A stretch of 64,000 bases of DNA, from positions 992,001 to 1,056,000 of the forward strand of contig JAJEKV010000035.1 of NCBI GenBank assembly GCA_021234155.1, read 5' to 3'. The translations under genes and the position numbers were made by a program. Origin of the DNA: Isoetes taiwanensis. Taxonomy: Eukaryota; Streptophyta; Lycopodiopsida; Isoetales; Isoetaceae. Positions within the stretch are counted from its first letter, which is position 1. Each line of letters opens with the position of its first letter. This document shows positions 56,931 through 64,000 of the stretch, piece by piece. The notes under the pieces were generated by a model. That model searched no databases and had not been told where the DNA came from. It saw nothing but the letters and a program-made list of their open reading frames with translations.

Positions 56931-57645
56931 AGCCTAGGAGGAGTTGTTTTCTAACATATGAAGAGCTTGTCATGACAGGTTCACCAGTCTGAATAATCTC
57001 CACCTGAGCAAATAGTTGCCCTCCAATTCATATCAGCCAGAATTCTTCACTGATGCAGGATCCCAAACAGCTAAACATTACTACAGTTAGCTGGAAGAAC
57101 GTGATACTGACATCATATTTTTTTTCCACACTGGCAGGTCCACCTGATACATTCCATCCATTTTCATCTGCCTTTTGTTCCATTCTCATCTAGCCCTTGC
57201 TTCCCAACTCATCTTCAAAAAAAAAAAAAGAGAACACAGCCTGCTATTTTCCATAAGCCTTCCATAGAGGTGGCTCAAGTTTTAGAAAAGATAAAAATAC
57301 TCCCAACTCAAGTCACTGTTCCTGCTCCATACATCTTTCAAGAGAAGTCAAACAAGTCAAGTCAGGTCACTAGTCAAATCATTCTCAAAATCAAGTCACT
57401 GTTCCAGCTCCATACAAACATCCTTCTGAAGACATTCACTCAAAGCATCATTCACATCACTATGTCCATCTGCACAGACTTTCTCCAACATCATTTCCAT
57501 TTTTTCATCTCTTTTTATCACCTTTGCTGCCCATATTCTCAGAATTTTCATTCCCTTGCACTACCATCATTACCCTGTTGTCATATTCCATTCTTTGCTC
57601 ACAAGGCTGAGGGGACTAGCCATTCCTTTTCCTTGTTTAGCATGA

Positions 57646-60053
57646 TGTTGCCCTGCTATGGCAACATGGCAAGGTGCCATCAAATCTTATTCATATTGCA
57701 GAAAAAAGAAGATACTATGTTGAAGAACCAAGTGAAGACATTGAACTGGAATCAAGATCACACATTGAGAGGATCTAAGCATCTAGAAGTTTGGAAGACC
57801 CCTATGAAGTTTGCAAGCTATGAAAATGGTATTTTTCTCCTTCATATTGTCATCTCTACTCTATTCCTTCACATTGACCTCATTTCCAACATACCATCAC
57901 CCTTATTCTTTTTTCTTTTTTTTTCTCTTTGCATCTCCACACCCTATACCATTATACATCTCACACATAGCCTCTTATTCCATAGTTGACCTACCACTAC
58001 CTAAGGCATTCCAAGAAAGTTATTACACCAAAGAGATTGCCTAGCATCAAGTTTTATGTCACTATTCTTCATCACATCATTCCATTATCATGCACTTCAC
58101 ACCAAGTAGCCAAAGCTAAAAGAGCATTTTTGCTAGCCAAAATACAAAAAAAAGAAGGAAAAGCTAAGCACGAATTTGCCTAGTCACCACTTCTAAGTGA
58201 CATGGCATGATGGCTAGACACACATGTCATCACCTACAAAGCTACTTTGGTCCACTCATTCTTGCTATTTCCATATGTCATCCACCAAGTTGCCACCTAA
58301 GCGACAAGTATCCACATCATCACATCACTCCACACCATTACATCACTCAACATCATTACATCATTCTACACCATCACATCACTTTACATCATCAAATGAT
58401 GACTAGGCAAGTCTTGACCAAGCCCAAAAAGTTGGTTAACCATGAGATCAAAATGCTTGGGAAATGAGCCTTTCAGCCTTGTTCTTCCTCCTTGCCACCT
58501 CATTCTAACCTATTGCCATCTCACCTCAAGCTCCACTATACCCAAAAACCCAATGTGCTCTATTCCTCAAGATGAAGCTTTCATGTCATAAAGCACAAAA
58601 AAATATGCCCTTTTGACCTTTGAAAATCCAAAAAAGACCTTGTTTCGACCTAGATATTGAAGACATTGGGAATCGTGCCAAAATAAAAATGATAAAAAGG
58701 GGGGTCCTATCTACCCTAATCTAGCCCTATCGGCGTGTCCCACACATCACTAGCCACCTCATCTCAAGTTGCGGACGCGTGGCGGTGGGGCACGTGGACC
58801 TAACACGGGCTGGCTATCCACTCCACACGCAAGACGTAGATTTAGAAATGCCGGCGCGAGGCTATTACTTATATACCGTGTCACTTGTTTTGAGTCAAGC
58901 CTCGTGGGATAAATCATCTCTCGGAAAACTTAGAAACCTAAAATCTAACTTGCCAAGAACACATTTTCGGTTCGATCAAACCGATCAATCATTGCGTTGG
59001 TGACCATTTCTGTCTGCTATACCCAAAGAAACATCTAAACCAACCGTAAAGCGTGGCCAAGACTCCGAATTTGCCAAGATCCGTAGGAAAGAGAGATTTT
59101 AAAAGAGGGGTTTGTTCGACCGTAAAAAGGGTAGGCTTTTTTAGCGATTTGAAGACGGCACCAAGAGTGAAGTCGAAATTCTATTTTGAGAGATCCTCCT
59201 GCCTTAAGAAATCATTCCTGAGGCATATTATGACCAGTTTGTATCCAAATATTCATGTTTTTAGAGATGTTTTGTCAACTGATCATCTTGATCATTAACA
59301 TAACATCGAATGTGGTGACTCTGTTTCCAGTTGAATGAAAATCTGACCTTGGAAAATATTATTTGCTGCATTTGCATTTGAATTATTTCAAAAAAAAAAA
59401 AAAATAGAAAGAAAAAGACTACATATCTGCATCTTGTTGCATTTGAGGTTCTAATTGCATTTAGTGCAATTACTCGGAAAAGGAAAAGTTGAAAAAGTAA
59501 AAAAACAAGAAAAAAAGGATCAATCACCTAATGTTTCAAAGTCTGTCTCAGTATCTCATAGACATTTCATGCTCAGACATGTCTTTCAAATTGCAGACTG
59601 ATTTTTTCACCTTGTGAATAGCATGCACTTATTGTGCAGGTCCTAGGCTCACTGTCAGAACTCAGTTGAGTCAAAATTTCATTATTGTTTTCATTTGGCA
59701 AAAATTAGTGCACTATCCAGTCCATTGACTAGATTCTGACCTGGTCAGGAACCAATATTCCTCATCAACTATGGAGATTTTTTGCGTAGACTTTCCACAG
59801 CACTTTTTACACATGTCATTGCATCATGCTATGCTTATTTGGGCTTAAAATGTCAAGTGCATTGGTTTTTGTGCCTGTTTGAGCAAGACTAGCTTTTTTA
59901 GCTTTAGGGAAACCAGTGAAATCTTGTTTTCTGAGGGTTTGAACATAGATATTTGAGCATAGAGTGATCACCTCAAGTGATCTGGAGGTCCTAGACCAAG
60001 ACTATTGCTTCTTTGACCTGAGGTTGGTGGTCTAGCCAGGTTTGCCATCAACA
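57646..60053 (+). repeat. 3' LTR of the Tat-like element (2408 bp)
   Basis: Same ends and content as the 5' LTR. The first ~1 kb and last ~800 bp are almost identical. Differences include shorter T and A runs, deletion of AATT near 58010, and many small changes between 58735 and 59170. It is followed by the duplicated target GGTAG. Confidence 0.92.
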
Positions 60054-60058
60054 GGTAG

Positions 60059-60920
60059 GGTGAGCATATCAAGGCGTAATTCTCATGTGAAAGCAAACAC
60101 TTGGGAGAGATGTACTAAATTGCTATATCTGTCACCTGGACACACTCTTGGAAAAAGTAATGGTGTATCCGAAAATGATTTCTTTATTCTTAATGAAAAA
60201 ACAATTGTCAGATGGACCTCAGTAAGATGAATCAGTTATTAGTTCGTTTCTATAACATGAAATTGGAAGAGTGTACAGGGAAACTGCAAGTATGTATAAA
60301 GTTGGATGAGATGGAGCTCATCAAAGGTAAGAAATATGAAAGGGTATCTTTGACATTAATAAACAGAGGATTGTCAAGTTCTAATACCGATGAAGGAAAA
60401 ACCTTCTTCAGTCATAGAATCACACTTGGGAGATAGGGATCTTTCAACTACCTGAAGAAAATCATGGTGTTTTTTGACTGGGAAGAAGCTTAACGTTCCT
60501 AGCTATGGAGATTACGAGGTTGAATGGCATTTGAATGTTGATTTGAAGATAATCAAGTGCATGTACAACATGAAGCACGGATCTGGTAAGACTACTCACG
60601 CGTGCCCATATTGTTGTACGCTAGGTTAGATGGAAATGGAAAAGGAAAGAGCACTTTGGGTTATTCCCGTGATACTGAAACGTACACGAGATAAGGAGAT
60701 AAAGAATTGATCCATGTCCTTTGGAATGCTTTTGAAAAGAATGCATATATGCACTGTGCATGTTTTTTTTTAAGAATAGTTGACAACATGGTTTACGTGA
60801 GTATTCTGTTTGTTTGGAATAAGTCCCCTGAACCAGCCAGAGAGAGTTGTATGAAAGATGTCGAGAATGATATTGATCCATATGGAGATTTTCACGATAA
60901 ATATAGTCCACCTAAAACTT
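60059..60920 (+). pseudogene. Unknown transposon-like gene, 3' part
   Basis: Beyond the insertion, coding-like peptides continue with frame changes: MNQLLVRFYNMKLEECTGKL, CIKLDEMELIKGKKYERVSL, TLINRGL, then VPSYGDYEVEWHLNVDLKII and CMYNMKHGSGKTTHACPYCC. The D-x-K-x-I-K-x-M-Y-x-x-K-H-G...C-P-Y-C pattern resembles segments of large transposon-encoded proteins with a zinc-binding Cys pair. The superfamily is not identified. It appears to be one gene with the 48564-48824 segment, disrupted by the retrotransposon. Confidence 0.42.
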
Positions 60921-60983
60921 AAACCTTTGTTCTTGGCTGGCAACCATGTTCCCTTGGCCGTGAACTATGATATCGACCTAGAA

Positions 60984-61919
60984 AGTGTTTCGGACCCATA
61001 CGTGGCCCACACGAAGTGATCGGCTATAAGCCTAGCTCGTTCCAAGTCCCCAGTGGCCGCACTTAGTAAGGACTCCCTCTACCGTACCACTAACCCCATT
61101 ATGTGGTGCTTAGTCACTCCTAGCCTCTATAGCCTGGTGGGCTCTATGCACAGGCCGCAATATAATAGGAACTAAAGGGTCTAAACTAGAAGCATCATCT
61201 AAACAAGGCTACTAGGTCTCTGCCCCCCTTCCCAATACAAGAGGTGCAACCATGATTAACTAACATCATATATCCACATAACATGATAAATAATGAGAAT
61301 AATATCTCATCTTAATCACATGCATCTAACTTATTGTTAGGGTTCATTGATTAGGGTTCAAGATCCGAACTGAGGGTTCTAGGAGGGCTCTACTAGAAAT
61401 ACAAGATACTAGCTCATCTAGAGAGATTCCAGATGATGTAGCTAGGAAACTACTCCAAATACCTACTCTGGAGGAACTTCCAACTGCTCTTGGGGTCTCC
61501 ATGGCTTGCAAGCGATTCGAGGTAGCTCCACTCCTCCTAACATAGTCGCAGTCTTGGGGACTGATGATTTGTGCTATGCCGCAACAAACGGTTCTCGAGA
61601 CAGAGTTTCGGGCGAAATAGGGTTCCAAGGTGGTAGGAACCAAAAGTGGCTTAGGGTTAGGGTTGGGTCATAACTAGGTTAGAGTTGCCATGTCATGCAA
61701 CGTGGCTCCACTAGGGTGCATCCGTGTGGCGGGTTGTCCAACAGGATGGAGCCATGTGGAATTGGTTCCATCCTAAGGTTGGCAAGTTATGTAATATAAC
61801 TTGGCCATGCACCCCTAAGCACACTTGATGGTATACAAGGCTATTATATAGTAGGCTTGTATGGTGACGTGGCCTTACAATGTACAAATTTATACCATAT
61901 CTTTTAGGGGAACTTCACA
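60984..61919 (-). mobile_element. LTR of the chromovirus family (copy D, 5'-truncated)
   Basis: From GTTTCGGACCCATACGTGGC, which matches the middle of the reference LTR near 27425, it continues through the CACAGGCCGCA...AATGGGAA-like block to GGGGAACTTCACA at 61919. A polypurine tract follows (minus strand TAAGGGGGCGAGAA). About 600 bp of its left part are missing. The terminal GAACTTCACA has one change from GAACGTCACA. Confidence 0.75.
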
Positions 61920-63320
61920 TTCTCGCCCCCTTAGCATAATGCTGTCCTCAGCATTATGGTAAGGTGACAAACCTGCATCAAACTTACAAGATACAATCAA
62001 CAAGGAATATAGCAATTCAACTTTATTGAAATGATCAACTTCCACTAATCTATCTATCTTGTTAATTTGGAATTTTTTGGTCCGCCTAAATATCTTTTTG
62101 AAATTTTTTTAAAAGTTGATTTCCTTAGATCCTTAAGGATTTGACATTAAATCAGATCCTTAGATACTTAGATCCTTAAAAACTTCACGATTTGACAAAA
62201 ATCGTACAAAAATTATTAAGCATTTTAGTGGCATCGAAATTGTGGAGGACGTGTTTGCTCTTTCTTTTCCTAATTCTTGCGAAGTGGCAAATCTAGCATG
62301 CATGTTGGATGAAGATAGGTATGAGTTCTAGCCATGTAATTGTAGATTCCCTTTCACGGCTTTCTAAACCCTAATAGCTCTACTTTCTTGACACCCTCCA
62401 GATTTGTGCATCAAAAGGGGATATGCTGCTTGCTTATGATCGCTTGCCCTGCTGTAGGAATTAGATCCAAACATCATGTTTGAAATGCAAGAGCATGGTT
62501 TATGAAGTTCAGAGGACGAATTGGAGAGGCAGTCAGAAATGCCACATGTGGATCTTCCCGAATCCAAAATTCAAAGAAAATTGATGGGCATAGGTATTTA
62601 CATCTGAAGGTAATGCTCTGTGTCTATGCCATCATTCATCTAAGTACGAAATATTGTTTTGATACTAGATCAGATTTTGCTCATGGTATGTTTTTGGATT
62701 TGAAGCATATTGTTGATGCTCCTATTTTGCTTGGACTTTGGCCATTTTGAAGAACAGTGGAGTTAACGAGCAAAACAAGCATTTGTTAGAGAGAAAATCT
62801 TGACGACTGCTAAACTGCTAACACAGGGACTGCTAACGCAGGGTATTGACAATGTTTTCTTGGTAAGTTCTAACTTCTTACCATTTTATGCGATTTGAAA
62901 TAGTTTGAGCTCACTCATTTGCAGAATATGATGTGCAAGCACATATGCCCGTCCCATATTTGTTGTTCTATATGCTGAATATAATCATATGCGCTGCAAC
63001 AGCCTTCAACATCAATTGTTTTTTACCTCTATACTTTGAAATCATTTGGGTCACTTTCTTCATATGATGCATGTTAGGTCTACAGTATGGTGAATTTGGG
63101 TAGGCATGATCTTTGTCCAATATTGTTAGTTATCAATATGGAAAATTTTGTCTGACTAAGTTTTTCAAATGAGCTTCACAAGTTTAGTTCTGTATTGTTG
63201 TAGATGTGTGCTCTATGGTAATTCCTTGGGCATTCCATTTGTTATGTTTCATCTGCTGAAGGTCTTAGCTTCAAAGTTATTTATGTTCTTTAAAGATCCT
63301 AGAAGTGGAAGTTCAGCACG
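61920..63320. other. Retroelement 3' remnant and unassigned sequence
   Basis: 61920-62030 repeats the family's 3' internal start (polypurine tract, then ATGCTGTCCTCAGCATTATG). Beyond it no integrase is found. Two coding-like patches, IVEDVFALSFPNSCEVANLA near 62235 and an 82-codon frame at 62502 that passes a GTAATG donor-like site at 62611, cannot be assigned. Confidence 0.4.
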
Positions 63321-63329
63321 TAGATACCT

Positions 63330-63840
63330 TATTTATTTGGTGGATATATGAAGGAAATTTGAATAGACATATTTTGGCCTGCTTCATTTCTTGCAGTACC
63401 ATTCAGCTAGAGCTAGCAATACGAGTTTTTTTTTAGTAGCTTTTACATGGGAAAAATTACATGATATGTTGCCTCTGGTAGAAATATGAAGCAGAAACAC
63501 ATAAGCCTATTTTGATATGCCCCTGACAACAATGATTTTATTGTTCCAAGCTAGGCATATTGCATAAGCAGCCCTGGTGCCTTAATGTTTCTGTCTATCT
63601 TAAAATTCATTTGCTATTTTGTTGGAGACTGATTTTTGCAGCATGTAGATACCTTATTTAGTTAGAAAAAATGTGCAAGTGGAAGTTTATTAGATTCATT
63701 CTAACCTGCTTCATTTTTTGCAGTGACATTCAGCTAGAGCTAGCAACACGAGGTTTTTTGTAGGAGCTTTTACACAGCTTATATTAGATTGCATGTAGTT
63801 TCTGGTAAAAACATTGCAGAGACATATAAGCCTATTCCAA
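63330..63840. repeat. Direct duplication of ~190 bp, period ~320 bp
   Basis: TAGATACCTTATTTA..., TTGCAGT(A/G)(C/A)CATTCAGCTAGAGC and ACA(C/T)ATAAGCCTATT occur in the same order in copies starting near 63322 and 63646, at about 75-80% identity by eye. No coding role seen. The last 160 bp of the window hold nothing recognisable. Confidence 0.65.
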
Positions 63841-64000
63841 AGTGTCTTCCTAATTCATTTTATAAAGTGTAAACTTCCTAAGTCATTTTCTGAAATGTCT
63901 TTTCCTACCACTATGGCCTCAGAGTTATCCACAGTTCAATCAGACATCCTATTCCTTCTGTAAAAGAAAAGATGTGAAGATTGTCTTCCTTTTGTTTAGT

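Larger units (their letters stand above)
48874..60053 (+). mobile_element. Tat-like Ty3 LTR retrotransposon with displaced extra RNase H
   Basis: The 11,180-bp element has 2.4-kb LTRs (TGTTGCCC...CATCAACA) and the 5-bp target duplication GGTAG (48869-48873, 60054-60058). Plus-strand domains in order: Gag, two zinc knuckles, protease, an extra RNase H, reverse transcriptase, a degenerate Ty3 RNase H, integrase. No chromodomain. Integrase motifs (YYPQGNGQAES, VYGVEAVVPVELELPSLRL) are typical of the Tat clade. The LTRs are almost identical outside one CG-rich patch, so insertion is recent, yet at least seven frame changes break the coding region. Confidence 0.9.

Noticed and set aside
57270-57989. 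A 239-codon open frame
   Set aside because: It runs from the non-coding 3' region across the LTR boundary and repeats a frame of the 5' LTR; composition is low-complexity Phe/Ser/His.
1-64000. tRNA or rRNA genes
   Set aside because: No cloverleaf with consistent A and B boxes and no rRNA-conserved stretch was noticed by eye; a covariance-model scan (tRNAscan-SE, Infernal) would be decisive.

Overview
The window is nuclear DNA of a land plant. Three things show this: spliced plant genes with GT-AG introns (a CML21-type EF-hand protein and a SpoU/TrmH RNA methyltransferase), broken copies of plant families (RBOH NADPH oxidase, PLS-class PPR proteins, a plasma-membrane type syntaxin, an LRR receptor), and dense plant-type LTR retrotransposons (a chromodomain Ty3 element and a Tat-like Ty3 element). 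It is AT-rich and repeat-rich with few genes. A seedless vascular plant would fit the many PPR and transposon relics, but that is a guess from overall character.

Layout. 1-9.3 kb: a CACTA-type terminus, a 525-bp foldback element, a full-length LTR (2498-4063) with decayed internal sequence of the same Ty3 family as the 27-38 kb element, and an antisense transposon-like ORF of unknown family. 9.98-11.2 kb: a two-exon FCP1/NIF phosphatase-domain pseudogene. 12.4-13.5 kb: LINE remnants. 14.99-15.89 kb: an intact four-exon gene for a 214-aa, four-EF-hand protein. 17-26 kb: a graveyard of gene fragments (PPR, RBOH, PPR, one unknown exon) mixed with a TIR element and tandem repeats. 26.7-37.75 kb: a minus-strand chromovirus bounded by the 5-bp duplication GGCGT, with extra intron-split ORFs upstream of gag and a 5' LTR whose inner part is missing. 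37.8-38.9 kb: another LTR of that family. 39-39.65 kb: P-loop and syntaxin fragments. 40.4-42.2 kb: an intact four-exon methyltransferase gene on the minus strand, with a near-perfect 43-bp-arm hairpin just upstream. 42.4-45.7 kb: a TIR-like element and an ORF resembling a Rep/HUH transposase. 47.3-47.6 kb: an LRR relic. 48.87-60.05 kb: a plus-strand Tat-like retrotransposon with 2.4-kb LTRs and target duplication GGTAG, inserted into an unidentified transposon-like gene. 61-61.9 kb: one more 5'-truncated LTR of the chromovirus family. The rest is non-coding, with a tandem duplication near the right edge.

Most notable: the Tat-like element carries a complete extra RNase H domain (all four acidic residues) between protease and reverse transcriptase. 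The ordinary Ty3 RNase H after RT has lost its catalytic aspartates. In the Tat elements known to me the extra RNase H lies after RT-RNase H, so this order is unusual. Only two host genes look functional. They share no obvious pathway: one is a calcium sensor, the other an RNA-modifying enzyme.
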